This document shows positions 26,481 to 35,210 of a stretch of 64,000 nucleotides of DNA, one piece after another. The notes beneath the pieces are model-generated. The model searched no databases and was not told where the DNA came from. It saw only the letters and a list, made by a program, of their open reading frames with translations. Position 1 is the stretch's first letter; every line of letters starts with the position of its first letter. Both the position numbers and the translations under genes were made by a program. This DNA comes from Bradyrhizobium sp. Y36 (lineage in GTDB: Bacteria > Pseudomonadota > Alphaproteobacteria > Rhizobiales > Xanthobacteraceae): assembly GCF_002531575.1 (NCBI RefSeq), contig NZ_NWTI01000014.1, positions 124,001 to 188,000 on the forward strand, written 5' to 3'.

Positions 26481-27632
26481 ATGCGCTTCCTGTTCAAGAC
26501 CGACTATGAGGACGACATCAAGCTGTTTCCGCACTCGGGCTATCTGGTCTCCTACGGCATCCTGCTCGCGCTGCTGCTGATCGCGCCCTATTTTCTCTCC
26601 AGCTATCTGATGAGCCAGCTCGTCTTCGTCTGCATCTATGCGACCGTCGGCGTGGCGCTGCTGATCCTGACCGGCTTCACCGGGCAGGCCTCGCTCGGGC
26701 ACGCCGCGTTTCTGGCCATCGGCGCCTACACGGCGGCGTACCTGCAGAAATACAACGTGCCGTTTCCGGTCTACTTCCTCGCCGCCGGAGGCTTGACCGG
26801 CATCATCGGTGCAATGGTCGGCTTTCCCGCGCTGCGCCTCACGGGCATCTACCTCGTCATCGCCACCATCTCCTTTGCCCTCATCGTCGAGGAGATCCTG
26901 GCGCGCTGGGAGAGCGTCACCAACGGCAACGAGGGCATGCGGGTCAAGACGCTGTCGCTGCTCGGCGTCACGGTGCCGCGCGACAGCCCGACCTTCTATT
27001 ACCTCTGTCTTGCCGTGCTGGTGCTGACCATCGTCGGCACGCTCAATCTTCTGCGCTCGCCGACGGGGCGCGCCTTCGTCGCGATCCGCGACAGCGAGAC
27101 CGCGGCGCGCAGCATGGGCGTCAACGTCGCGCTCTACAAGGTAAAGTCCTTTGCGATCTCGGCGGCGATCACCGGCTTTGCGGGTGTGCTGTTCGCGCAC
27201 AAGCTCTCCTTCATCTCGCCGGAGATGTTCACGCTGCAGCTTTCGATCGAGTTCATCATCGTGATCCTGATCGGCGGCACCTTCAGCCTGCATGGCGCGG
27301 TGCTGGGCGCAATTTTCATCGTGATGATCGACCCGTTCCTGACCTATCTGAAAGACGACATGCCCGGCATGATCGCCGGCATCGCCGCGACATTCGGCGC
27401 CGGACCGGCCGCTGCGGGAAGCATCAAGTCGAACGTCGCGGCCTTTGCCTCGCTGAACGGCCTCAAAGGCGCGATCTACGGCATCATCATCGTGCTGTTC
27501 GTGCTGTTCGAGCCGCTTGGGCTCTACGGCCGCTGGCTCAAGATCAAGCTCTTCTTCCAGCTGTTTCCGCTCTACAAACGCGCCACCTTCAAGCGGCAGA
27601 AGATCTACGTGAAGTCGGAGCGGAACCGATGA
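26481..27632 (+). CDS. livM: Branched-chain amino acid-type ABC permease LivM
   Basis: A 383-residue permease starting five bases after livH. It carries the LivM signature GFTGQASLGHAAFLAIGAYT, then GFPALRLTGIYLVIATISFA and the coupling loop TGRAFVAIRDSETAARSMGVNVALYK. It contains an extra loop (about residues 290-325, FGAGPAAAGSIKSNVAAFAS) and a basic C-terminal tail (YKRATFKRQKIYVKSERNR) that is longer than in many LivM proteins. Its stop overlaps the livG start by four bases. Confidence 0.87.
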   Translation: MRFLFKTDYEDDIKLFPHSGYLVSYGILLALLLIAPYFLSSYLMSQLVFVCIYATVGVALLILTGFTGQASLGHAAFLAIGAYTAAYLQKYNVPFPVYFLAAGGLTGIIGAMVGFPALRLTGIYLVIATISFALIVEEILARWESVTNGNEGMRVKTLSLLGVTVPRDSPTFYYLCLAVLVLTIVGTLNLLRSPTGRAFVAIRDSETAARSMGVNVALYKVKSFAISAAITGFAGVLFAHKLSFISPEMFTLQLSIEFIIVILIGGTFSLHGAVLGAIFIVMIDPFLTYLKDDMPGMIAGIAATFGAGPAAAGSIKSNVAAFASLNGLKGAIYGIIIVLFVLFEPLGLYGRWLKIKLFFQLFPLYKRATFKRQKIYVKSERNR

Positions 27633-28387
27633 GCTATTTCCGCGCCGAGAATTTGTCGCTGCATTTCGGGGGTCTCAAGGCCGTCGATGCCGTGTCCTTC
27701 GCGGTCGAGAAAGGCGAGATCCTGTCGATCATCGGCCCCAACGGCGCCGGCAAGAGCTCGATCTTCAATTTGATCTCGCGCATCTACCGACCGACCTCGG
27801 GCCGCATCTTCTTCGAGGACCAGGACATCACGGAAGAGCCGCCCTACGACATCGCCAGGCTCGGCATCGCCCGTACCTTCCAGAACATCGAGCTGTTCGA
27901 GAATGCCACCGTGCTCTCCAACCTTCTGGTCGGCCGCCATCGGCATTCGACCACGCAGCTCTGGCAGGAGCTCCTGTTCCTGCCGAGCGTGCGTTCCAAC
28001 GAGAAGCTGCACCGGCGCCGGGTCGAGCAGGTCATCGAATTCCTCGATCTCGAACCCTATCGCGACAAGCTGATCTCGGGCCTTCCTTACGGCGTGCGCA
28101 AGGTGATCGAGCTGGCGCGCGCGCTGTGCTCGGAGCCGAAGCTGATCCTGCTCGACGAGCCGTCAAGCGGCCTCAATGTCGAGGAAACCGACGACATGTC
28201 GTTCTGGATCCGCGACATGAAGAGCGAGCTGGGGATCACCGTGCTGATGGTCGAGCACGACATGTCGCTGGTCAACCGCGTCTCCGATCGCGTCATCGCG
28301 CTGAACTACGGAAGGGTGCTCGCCATGGGCTCGCCCGCCGAGGTGCAGCAGCACCCTGATGTCGTCGCCGCGTATCTGGGAGCTTGA
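27629..28387 (+). CDS. livG: LIV-type ABC ATPase LivG
   Basis: A 252-residue ATPase. Walker A GPNGAGKSSIFNLIS, the LivG-typical IARTFQNIELFENATVLSNL, Walker B KLILLDEPSSGLN and switch VEHDMSLV are visible. The ABC signature position reads SGLPYGVRKVIELARAL, normal for LivG. Translationally coupled to livM by an ATGA overlap and followed three bases later by livF. Confidence 0.87.
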   Translation: MSYFRAENLSLHFGGLKAVDAVSFAVEKGEILSIIGPNGAGKSSIFNLISRIYRPTSGRIFFEDQDITEEPPYDIARLGIARTFQNIELFENATVLSNLLVGRHRHSTTQLWQELLFLPSVRSNEKLHRRRVEQVIEFLDLEPYRDKLISGLPYGVRKVIELARALCSEPKLILLDEPSSGLNVEETDDMSFWIRDMKSELGITVLMVEHDMSLVNRVSDRVIALNYGRVLAMGSPAEVQQHPDVVAAYLGA

Positions 28388-28390
28388 CGC

Positions 28391-29179
28391 ATGGACGCCG
28401 CCGTCACGCCCGAGATCATCCTGAAACTCTCCAACATCGAGAGCTATTACGGGCCGATCATGGCGATCCGCGGCATCTCGCTGGAGGTGCCGCGCGGCCG
28501 CATCGTCACGCTGCTGGGGGCGAACGGTGCCGGCAAGACCACGGTGCTGAAGACCATCTCGGGCATTCTCGATCCGCAGAAGGGCTCGATCGAATTCCTG
28601 GGCAAGCCGATCCAGCGCATGGAGGCCGACCGGATCGTACGGCTCGGCCTCAGCCACGTGCCGGAGGGACGCGAGGTGTTCCCATTCCTGTCGGTGCGCG
28701 AGAACCTGATGATGGGCGCCTATCCGCGCAAGGACCGTGACGGCGTCGCGGAGGATCTGGAGCGCGTCTACGGCTATTTCCCGCGCCTGAAGGAGCGCGT
28801 CAACCAGCCTGCCGGCCAGCTCTCGGGCGGCGAGCAGCAGATGCTCGCGATCGGACGGGCGCTGATGAACCGGCCGACGCTGCTGCTGCTCGACGAGCCC
28901 TCGCTCGGGCTGTCGCCGCTGCTGGTGAAGGAGATCTTCACAATCATCCGGCGCGTCAACGAGGAGCAGGGCATGTCGATCCTGCTGGTCGAGCAGAACG
29001 CCAAGGTGGCGCTGGAGACGGCGCATTACGGCTATGTGCTCGAGATCGGCCGCATCGTCATGAACGACAGCTGCGACCGCTTGATGCATTCCCAGGACAT
29101 CCAGGAGTTCTACCTTGGCGCCAAGGAAGCGGGCGCGCGAGGCGAGCGGCGCTGGAAAAAGAAGAAGACGTGGCGGTGA
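28391..29179 (+). CDS. livF: LIV-type ABC ATPase LivF
   Basis: A 262-residue ATPase with Walker A GANGAGKTT, LSHVPEGREVFPFLSVRENL, signature LSGGEQQMLAIGRAL, Walker B LLLLDEPSLGL and VEQNAKVALETAHYGYVLE. The C-terminus has an unusual basic tail (GERRWKKKKTWR) not needed for catalysis. It pairs with LivG as the energising heterodimer. 92 bases separate it from the acyl-CoA ligase gene on the same strand. Confidence 0.87.
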   Translation: MDAAVTPEIILKLSNIESYYGPIMAIRGISLEVPRGRIVTLLGANGAGKTTVLKTISGILDPQKGSIEFLGKPIQRMEADRIVRLGLSHVPEGREVFPFLSVRENLMMGAYPRKDRDGVAEDLERVYGYFPRLKERVNQPAGQLSGGEQQMLAIGRALMNRPTLLLLDEPSLGLSPLLVKEIFTIIRRVNEEQGMSILLVEQNAKVALETAHYGYVLEIGRIVMNDSCDRLMHSQDIQEFYLGAKEAGARGERRWKKKKTWR

Positions 29180-29271
29180 GGACGAGCTGGCAGTAAGATG
29201 AACCCCGTCATCCGCAACAGAGACCGCCGACAAGGCTGGCAGCGGAGGCAGGCGACAGGGAGGAGAGGCGC

Positions 29272-31110
29272 ATGGCCCGAACGGCGGTGCTGACGGTCGC
29301 GGACACGATCGCGAAGAGCTTTCTGCGTGCTGCCCAGACGCGTGGCGACAGGCCGGCGATCCGCGAGAAGAAGTTCGGGATCTGGCAACCGACCAGCTGG
29401 CGCGAGTGGCTGGAGATTTCCAGGGAAATCGCCTACGCGCTTCACGCCTCGGGCTTCCGGCCCGGCGACGTCGCCTCCATCATCGCCAACGCCGTCCCGG
29501 AATGGGTCCACGCCGACATGGGCGTCCTCTGCGCCGGCGGCGTTTCCTCCGGCATCTATCCGACCGACGCCTCGTCCCAGGTCGAATATCTCGTCAACGA
29601 TTCCAGAACGAAAGTCATCTTCGCCGAGGACGAAGAGCAGCTCGACAAGATCCTCGCCTGCCGTGGGCGCTGTCCGTCCCTGCAGAAGATCATCGTGTTC
29701 GACATGGAGGGCCTCAGCGGCTTCACCGACGACATGGTGATGTCGCTCGACGAGTTTCGCGCGCTCGGCCGCAACCACATGGTCGGCCGCGAGGCGCTGT
29801 GGCAGGAGATGATCGACAGCCGCGGCGCCGGCGATCTCGCCATCCTCGTCTATACCTCCGGCACCACCGGCCCGCCCAAGGGCGCGATGCACGCCAACCG
29901 CAGCGTCACGCACCAGATGCGGCACGCCAATGACTTCATCCCGGCGCTGGAAGACGAGGACCGGCTGATCTTCCTGCCGCTCTGCCACGTCGCCGAGCGC
30001 ATCGGCGGCTATTACATCTCGGTCGCGCTCGGCTCGGTGATGAATTTCGCCGAGAGCCCGGAGACCGTGCCGGACAATCTGCGCGAGGTGCAGCCGACCA
30101 TCTTCCTCGCTGTGCCGCGCATCTGGGAGAAATTCTACTCCGCCATCACCATCGCGCTGAAGGACGCGACCCCGCTGCAGCAATGGGTCTATCGCCGCGC
30201 GATTGCCATCGGCTACCGCACGGTCGACTACAGGCTCGAGGGCAAGCCGCCGCCGCTGTCGCTGCGGCTCGCGAGCCGCATCGCCTACCGGGTCGCATTC
30301 CGCAACATCCGCCGCATGATGGGGCTGGACCGCTGCCGGATCGCCTTCACGGGGGCCGCGCCGATCGCGCCGGAGCTGATCCGCTGGTATCTCGCGCTCG
30401 GCATCGACATCCACGAGGTCTACGGCCAGACCGAGAATTGCGGCGTCGCCACCATGATGCCCGCGGAAAGGGTCAAGCTCGGCTCGGTCGGTACCGCCGT
30501 GCCCTGGGGCGAGGTCGCGCTGTCGCCCGAGGGCGAGATCCTGATCAAGGGCGACTTCCTGTTCATGGGCTATCTCAACCAGCCGGAGAAGACCGCCGAG
30601 ACCATCGACTCACGCGGCTGGCTGCACACCGGCGACGTCGGCACCATCGACAATGAAGGCTTCGTCCGCATCACCGACCGGATGAAGGACATCATCATCA
30701 CCTCCGGCGGCAAGAACATCACGCCGTCCGAGATCGAGAACCAGCTCAAATTCTCGCCCTACATCTCGGATGCCGTCGTGATCGGCGACAAGCGGCCGTA
30801 TCTCACCTGTCTCATCATGATCGACCAGGAGAACGTCGAGAAGTTCGCGCAGGACCACGACATCCCTTTCACCAATTACGCCAGCCTGTGTCGCGCGGCG
30901 GAGATCCAGGACCTGATCGGGCGCGAGATCGAAGGCGTCAACGGCAATTTCGCCCGCGTCGAGACCATCAAGAAGTTCTACCTGATCGAGCGCCAGCTCA
31001 CGCCGGAGGACGAGGAGCTGACGCCGACCATGAAGCTGAAGCGCGGCTTCGTGAACAAGCGCTACGCCGACGAGATCGAAGCGATGTATCGCCAGCGCGC
31101 GGTGGCGTGA
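29272..31110 (+). CDS. Long-chain acyl-CoA synthetase (AMP-forming, FadD15-like)
   Basis: A 612-residue ANL-family ligase with a strong ribosome-binding site (GGGAGGAGAGG). The P-loop is VYTSGTTGPPKGAMH, followed by LPLCHVAERIGGYY, the A5 motif EVYGQTENCG, the hinge WLHTGDVGTIDNEGFVRITD, and ITSGGKNITPSEIEN. The length and internal extension match long-chain (FadD15/FAA-like) enzymes. It sits inside the liv operon between the ATPases and the binding protein, suggesting that the imported compound is an organic acid that is activated on entry rather than an amino acid. This is inference from context. Confidence 0.85.
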   Translation: MARTAVLTVADTIAKSFLRAAQTRGDRPAIREKKFGIWQPTSWREWLEISREIAYALHASGFRPGDVASIIANAVPEWVHADMGVLCAGGVSSGIYPTDASSQVEYLVNDSRTKVIFAEDEEQLDKILACRGRCPSLQKIIVFDMEGLSGFTDDMVMSLDEFRALGRNHMVGREALWQEMIDSRGAGDLAILVYTSGTTGPPKGAMHANRSVTHQMRHANDFIPALEDEDRLIFLPLCHVAERIGGYYISVALGSVMNFAESPETVPDNLREVQPTIFLAVPRIWEKFYSAITIALKDATPLQQWVYRRAIAIGYRTVDYRLEGKPPPLSLRLASRIAYRVAFRNIRRMMGLDRCRIAFTGAAPIAPELIRWYLALGIDIHEVYGQTENCGVATMMPAERVKLGSVGTAVPWGEVALSPEGEILIKGDFLFMGYLNQPEKTAETIDSRGWLHTGDVGTIDNEGFVRITDRMKDIIITSGGKNITPSEIENQLKFSPYISDAVVIGDKRPYLTCLIMIDQENVEKFAQDHDIPFTNYASLCRAAEIQDLIGREIEGVNGNFARVETIKKFYLIERQLTPEDEELTPTMKLKRGFVNKRYADEIEAMYRQRAVA

Positions 31111-31191
31111 GGCACGGAATCATTCGAGAAAGCGAAGGAGCGACGGCCCTCGCCCTTCGTCCAACACGGGCCTTTAGGAGAGGAGACGTCA

Positions 31192-32391
31192 ATGTCGAAA
31201 TCGTTCAGCGCATTCGGCCTTGCTGTGGGTGCCGTGGTGCTCACCTGTCTGCCGGCCGCGGCGCAAACCAAGGTCACCAACGAAGGCATCTCGGCAAGCG
31301 AGATCGTCGTCGGCACCCACCAGGATCTCTCAGGTCCCATCAAGGGCTGGGGCGTCCCGGTCTCCAACGGCATGAAGATGGCGGTGGAGGAGATCAACGC
31401 GGCGGGCGGCGTCAACGGACGCAAGATCCGTTTGGTCGTCGAGGACAGCGGTTACGATCCGAAGAAGGCCGTGCTGGCTTCGCAGAAGCTGATCGAGCGC
31501 GACAAGATCTTCGCGATGGTGGGGGCGATGGGATCGCCCACCGTGCTCGCCGCGCAGGACATCCTGCTCGACGCCGGCGTGCTTCAGCTCTTCCCGCTGA
31601 CCGCGGCCGAGTTCACCTTCAAGTTCGATCCGGCCAAGCCGCAGGAGCGACTCAAGTTCAACAATCTGCTGCCCTATGTCGAGAGCACGCGGGCGGCGCT
31701 GAAATACATGATGGAGTGGAAGAACTTCAAGAAGCCCTGCATCATGCATCAGGACGACGAGTACGGCAAAAACGTGCTCGACGGCTTCAACCAGCAGCTC
31801 ACCGCCATGAAGGTGCAGCCGGCCTCGATCACGAGCTACAAGCGCGGCGCCTCCGACTTCAGCGCGCAGGTGGCCAAGATGAAGTCCGACGGCTGCGACC
31901 TCGTCGTGCTCGGGGCGGTGTTGCGTGAGCCGATCGGCGCCATGACCGAGGCCAAGAAGCTCGGCTGGGACGTCACCTTCCTCGGCGCCACGCCGACCAA
32001 CGTGATGGAAGTGCCGATGCTCGGCAAGGACGCCGTCGAAGGCCTCTACGCCGCGAGCGGCTTCGAGATTCCTTACGAGGACACCGCGAAAGGCAAGGTC
32101 AAGGACTGGCTCGTCAACTACAAGAAGATGTTCGGCACCGACGCCAACACCCAGGCGATCATCGGCTACAATGCGATGATGACGTTCGCGTTCTATGCGC
32201 AGAAGGCCGGCAAGGACCTCACGGGCCAGAAGATGCTGGATTCGCTGGAGTCGGGCGAAAAGTTCCTCGACATCTTCAACTCGCCGCCGACCAAGTTCTC
32301 CAAGACCGACCACCTCGCCAACACCATCACCCAGGTGCAGCAGGTCAAGGGCGGCCGCTGGGTGCTGGTGAAGGACAATCTGATGTTCTGA
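31192..32391 (+). CDS. LIV-type periplasmic substrate-binding protein
   Basis: A 399-residue secreted binding protein with ribosome-binding site TAGGAGAGGAG and signal peptide FGLAVGAVVLTCLPAAAQ. The mature part follows the Peripla_BP_6 pattern: GISASEIVVGTHQDLSGPIK, VEEINAAGGVNGRKIRLVVE, KAVLASQKLIERDKIFAMVG and TSYKRGASDFSAQVAKMKSD. It provides ligand recognition for the liv-type permease encoded upstream, being the last gene of that operon. A palindromic-repeat region follows. Confidence 0.86.
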   Translation: MSKSFSAFGLAVGAVVLTCLPAAAQTKVTNEGISASEIVVGTHQDLSGPIKGWGVPVSNGMKMAVEEINAAGGVNGRKIRLVVEDSGYDPKKAVLASQKLIERDKIFAMVGAMGSPTVLAAQDILLDAGVLQLFPLTAAEFTFKFDPAKPQERLKFNNLLPYVESTRAALKYMMEWKNFKKPCIMHQDDEYGKNVLDGFNQQLTAMKVQPASITSYKRGASDFSAQVAKMKSDGCDLVVLGAVLREPIGAMTEAKKLGWDVTFLGATPTNVMEVPMLGKDAVEGLYAASGFEIPYEDTAKGKVKDWLVNYKKMFGTDANTQAIIGYNAMMTFAFYAQKAGKDLTGQKMLDSLESGEKFLDIFNSPPTKFSKTDHLANTITQVQQVKGGRWVLVKDNLMF

Positions 32392-32420
32392 TGTAGGGCG
32401 GCTCTCGCGACACGAAGGCT

Positions 32421-32477
32421 GCACCCTCTCCCCTTGCGGGAGAGGGTGGCATCGCGAAGCGAAGCCGAGTGAGGGGT
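32421..32477. repeat. Dispersed repeat, family C, copy 1
   Basis: Begins GCACCCTCTCCCCTTGCGGG, whose CCCTCTCCC and GGGAGAGGG arms form a hairpin, then GCGAAGCGAAGCCGAGTGAGGGG. A related, paired copy lies at 47650-47812. It lies 30 bases after the stop of the binding-protein gene. Confidence 0.7.
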
Positions 32478-32495
32478 TCTGCCCTACGATGCTTT

Positions 32496-32663
32496 CTTAC
32501 CCTCCCCTGGAGGGGGAGGGTCGGCTCGCATCTGAGCGTAGCGAAGATGAGAGACGGGGTGGGGTGACGGTCTCTCCCCATCCAACAGTGTCCGAGTGGA
32601 GAGATCACCCCACCCCGCTCGCGCTGCGCGCGATCGACCCTCCCCCTCCAGGGGAGGGTAAGA
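32496..32663. repeat. Long inverted repeat, family D
   Basis: Outer arms CTTACCCTCCCCTGGAGGGG (32496-32515) and CCCCTCCAGGGGAGGGTAAG (32644-32663) are exact reverse complements of each other, and the inner part holds a second pair (ACGGGGTGGGGTGA / TCACCCCACCCCG). The whole 168-base unit can fold into one long stem. It fills the gap between convergent genes and would block read-through in both directions. Confidence 0.75.
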
Positions 32664-32667
32664 AGCG

Positions 32668-33771
32668 TTACGATCCCCCGCCCGCCGTGCCCGAAATCAC
32701 CGGCGCCAGCTCGTCCTCGCGGCAGCGCCAGCCGTCGGCGGCTTTGACGAACGCGAAGGTCCGCTGGATGCGCAGGCGGCGCGTCACGTTGAAGGCTTCT
32801 GCCGCGCGCTCCTTGTTGGCGGCGCCTGGCTGCGGAAGACCCGTCCTCGCGTCCCAGCAGGTGCCGGTGCAGGTGGAGGCGACCTTGCTGCACATGGTGA
32901 AAGGCGCCAGCACGGCCATCTCGATCTCGCCCGTGACCTGCGCCTCCTGCTCGGTCACCTGGCTGTCGAGCGCGTAGACGCGGTTGATTCGGAGGAAATT
33001 GCCGCAGGAATTGGCCGCATGGATCCGCGCCGCGCAGAAGTCGATGGCGTCGGTGTCGGGGATGCGGGCCGCGACCTGCCGGCCGAACACCTTCCTGGGA
33101 TCTCCCTTCGCCGCGCGGATTTCGTCGGTCCTGCGCTTCAAATGACCGGCGAGACAATCTTCCGCGGATTCGAGCTCCTGCAGCGGCACGTTCTCCTTGC
33201 CGACGAGATTGCATTTGCGGTCGCGCTCTCGGGTCCACCGGCCATATTCGGCGAAGGCAAAGCGCGCGGCGGTCGGGTCCAGCTTGCCGATCAGAGCGCG
33301 CACCTCGCCATTGAGCTCGGTCTCGGCCTGCGCTAGCGATGGATCTGCACAGATCAGGGCGCCGGCTGCGGTGTTCGCCGCAAGGCAGTCGAAATCAGGA
33401 TCGCCCAGGATCGCAGCACGCTCCTCGGTCACCTTGAGCAGGCACGCCTTCACCCGATCGAAATCGTCGGCGCGGATCGCGGTCTGGCCGACGATGCCGC
33501 AGCTGAGATTGCGCTGGCGGATCCAGATCGCATTCTCCTCGATCGCCGGCAAGCGATCGGGCAGGCGGGCGAGCCGCGCCTCGATCGCCGTGTTGAGCTT
33601 CTCGGCGGAGGCGGCCAGCGTGGGATCACCACAGAACAATTGATTGCCGGGGTCGCGAATCTGCTGGCAGTTGTTCCTGGCAAACAGCGGCAGCCGGTCG
33701 GCGAGGGAGGGGCCGGACTGCGCGAACGCGGGAGCGGTGAGCGCCAGCACAGACAGCACGATGAACCGCAT
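32668..33771 (-). CDS. Secreted protein with LprI-like (DUF1311) repeats
   Basis: A 367-residue protein with signal peptide MRFIVLSVLALTAPAFAQS. Two repeated units follow: FCGDPTLAASAEKLNTAIEA...WIRQRNLSCG and ICADPSLAQAETELNGEVRA...WTRERDRKC, the cysteine-framed pattern of LprI/DUF1311 domains, some of which inhibit lysozyme. The C-terminal ~150 residues form a distinct Cys-containing domain (FCAARIHAANSCGNFLRINR, CTGTCWDART). Periplasmic location is likely; lysozyme inhibition is only a family-level possibility. Its stop lies four bases from the family D repeat. Confidence 0.7.
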   Translation of the reverse strand: MRFIVLSVLALTAPAFAQSGPSLADRLPLFARNNCQQIRDPGNQLFCGDPTLAASAEKLNTAIEARLARLPDRLPAIEENAIWIRQRNLSCGIVGQTAIRADDFDRVKACLLKVTEERAAILGDPDFDCLAANTAAGALICADPSLAQAETELNGEVRALIGKLDPTAARFAFAEYGRWTRERDRKCNLVGKENVPLQELESAEDCLAGHLKRRTDEIRAAKGDPRKVFGRQVAARIPDTDAIDFCAARIHAANSCGNFLRINRVYALDSQVTEQEAQVTGEIEMAVLAPFTMCSKVASTCTGTCWDARTGLPQPGAANKERAAEAFNVTRRLRIQRTFAFVKAADGWRCREDELAPVISGTAGGGS

Positions 33772-33857
33772 TCCAGTCGCCCCCGCATGGAAGGCGCCAT
33801 GCTAACGTCTGGGATCGCGCGGCGAAATGGCTTTGTGGTGGATGTCGCCCGAAGGAA

Positions 33858-34589
33858 TCAACGCGCCTCGGCGGCGGCCACCGAGACCTGCACCGGCTCG
33901 TCGACATATTTCATCACGGCCGATTGGTAGAGTGTGAACAGCGGTTGGTAGCTCCGCGCAGCGCCATCCTCGACCATCGCCATGCGGCGGTTGTCGAGCA
34001 TCAGCCAGTGGCCGTCGAGCCTTGCTGCGGCAACCGCATGCTCTTCGCCGGCCCTGACGTCGCGCACCACGACGATACGAAGGTCTTCGGCGGCAATGCC
34101 GGCCAGCCGCAGCGCGGCCAGCTTGGCGATGGCGTAGTCCTCGCAGTCGCCGGCGCCGCGGGCGAAGGTCGCAAGCGGCGAGCTCCAGACGTCGTCAATG
34201 CCGTCATTGGCGGCCCGGATCGCGAGGTTGATGGCGCGGTTGGTTTCGCCGAGCCGCGCCCGGCCGTCGCGGGCGCGGGCCTGGTCGACGATGGCGAGCA
34301 GCTTCAGGGCTGCCGGCGAAGCGCAATTGTTCCGGTCGCCGTCGCATAGGGCGAGCTGCACCATGTCGTCGTCGAGCCTGCTCTTCAGGGCCGACCATTT
34401 CTGCTGCAAGTTGCCGGACGAGATGGCGAAGGCGAACACGCCGAACGGCTCGGCGGATTTACGCACGAGCATTCCGGCTCCCGGCGACAGCAGCGTGCCG
34501 GCGCGAAGCTCGGCGGCCGATCCGAGCAGGACCAGTCCGCACAGGACAAGGATTGCGCGCCAGGCGCGCGAGCGAGCAGCGGTCTCCAT
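33858..34589 (-). CDS. Periplasmic transglutaminase-like cysteine protease (BTLCP/LapG family)
   Basis: A 243-residue secreted protein with signal peptide RAILVLCGLVLLGSAAELRA. The BTLCP core is complete: C149 in GAGDCEDYAIAK, H184 in GEEHAVAAA and D199 in WLMLDNR form the Cys-His-Asp triad. LapG, the best-known member, cleaves the N-terminal region of large biofilm adhesins in the periplasm and is normally restrained by the c-di-GMP receptor LapD. Here it is divergent from a 2097-residue adhesin gene, 621 bases away, which makes that protein its obvious candidate substrate. No LapD-like gene is in the window. Function in adhesin release is inference. Confidence 0.8.
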   Translation of the reverse strand: METAARSRAWRAILVLCGLVLLGSAAELRAGTLLSPGAGMLVRKSAEPFGVFAFAISSGNLQQKWSALKSRLDDDMVQLALCDGDRNNCASPAALKLLAIVDQARARDGRARLGETNRAINLAIRAANDGIDDVWSSPLATFARGAGDCEDYAIAKLAALRLAGIAAEDLRIVVVRDVRAGEEHAVAAARLDGHWLMLDNRRMAMVEDGAARSYQPLFTLYQSAVMKYVDEPVQVSVAAAEAR

Positions 34590-34753
34590 CTGACATCCCC
34601 TTCCCAGGCTTCGTCAGGTCCCCCTCGACCTCAACGTGCCGGGCTTTGTTGCTTTCGCGGAGATAGTGCGAGATCGGCCGTTTTGTTCTGCTTAACGCGC
34701 TGGCCCGGGGCCCCAAAACCGGGGAACAGGCTGAAATACGCTTGGCCAAATTG

Positions 34754-34767
34754 CGTAAAATTTTACG
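34754..34767. promoter_or_regulatory. Perfect 14-bp palindrome, candidate operator
   Basis: CGTAAAATTTTACG is perfectly self-complementary. It lies 165 bases from the protease start and 444 from the adhesin start. AT-rich palindromes in such a divergent gap are typical regulator sites. No specific regulator can be named. Confidence 0.4.
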
Positions 34768-35100
34768 ATTCGCCGGCTAGGAGGTGTCCGGTTGCCGCGA
34801 AATGGAACCAATTGCAGGCCCAAGTTGTGGGGCGTGCCGAATCTGGGTCCTATGGCTAACGCCCCCCTATTTCATGGGGTTCTGTTAGTTGGGTCACAGA
34901 TTTAACTCCGTATTTGCCGCAGGATGCTGCGGGACCTCGCGAAGGAAAGATGACGCAAGTATCTGCTCCGTGACTATACGGAAGGTTACTTTGGATGACT
35001 GGAAATGCGTGAAAACAGGTCGGATTCGACTTCCGAATATTTGATATATTACTTTCGCTTCTCTGCAGCGGTGCCCAACCGTATGGCCTCCTTGGGCCAA

Positions 35101-35115
35101 GTGATGCGAAATCAC
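35101..35115. promoter_or_regulatory. GTGAT-N5-ATCAC inverted repeat, candidate Crp/Fnr-family site
   Basis: The dyad reads AAGTGATGCGAAATCACA in context and lies 96 bases before the adhesin start codon. It resembles a cAMP-receptor site (GTGA-N6-TCAC) but has seven bases between the half-sites, one too many. Interesting because an adenylate cyclase is the next gene after the adhesin. Weak evidence. Confidence 0.25.
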
Positions 35116-35210
35116 ACAAGCAATAGATGGTATCCCTAAGGACTTGCTAATGCTATGCAAGCTTAGGCGGTCGATACTTACTTAAATTTTAACCCTTTTA
35201 CGGTGCCCGG

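Larger units (their letters stand above)
34590..35210. other. 621-base divergent control region between protease and adhesin genes
   Basis: No supported gene. Composition is clearly AT-richer than its surroundings, most so near 34850-35210. It contains a perfect 14-bp palindrome (34754-34767), a hairpin CCCC...GGGG near 34865-34880, an inverted repeat GTGAT-N5-ATCAC (35101-35115) and CTTGC-N9-GCAAG (35143-35161). Two short minus-strand frames (34856-35119, 34894-35160) lack coding bias and ribosome-binding sites. The length suggests several promoters and regulators. Confidence 0.5.

Noticed and set aside
34783..34800. Possible sigma-54 promoter near TGGAACCAATTGCA
   Set aside because: The distance between the GG and GC elements is eight bases, not the required ten.
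34781..34885. A small frame after AGGAGG at about 34780
   Set aside because: GTG and TTG starts give 34-38 codon peptides with unbiased composition and poor spacing to the purine tract.
34856..35160. Two short minus-strand frames of 87-88 codons in the adhesin upstream region
   Set aside because: No ribosome-binding site, no third-position GC bias, and they overlap each other; the region looks regulatory.
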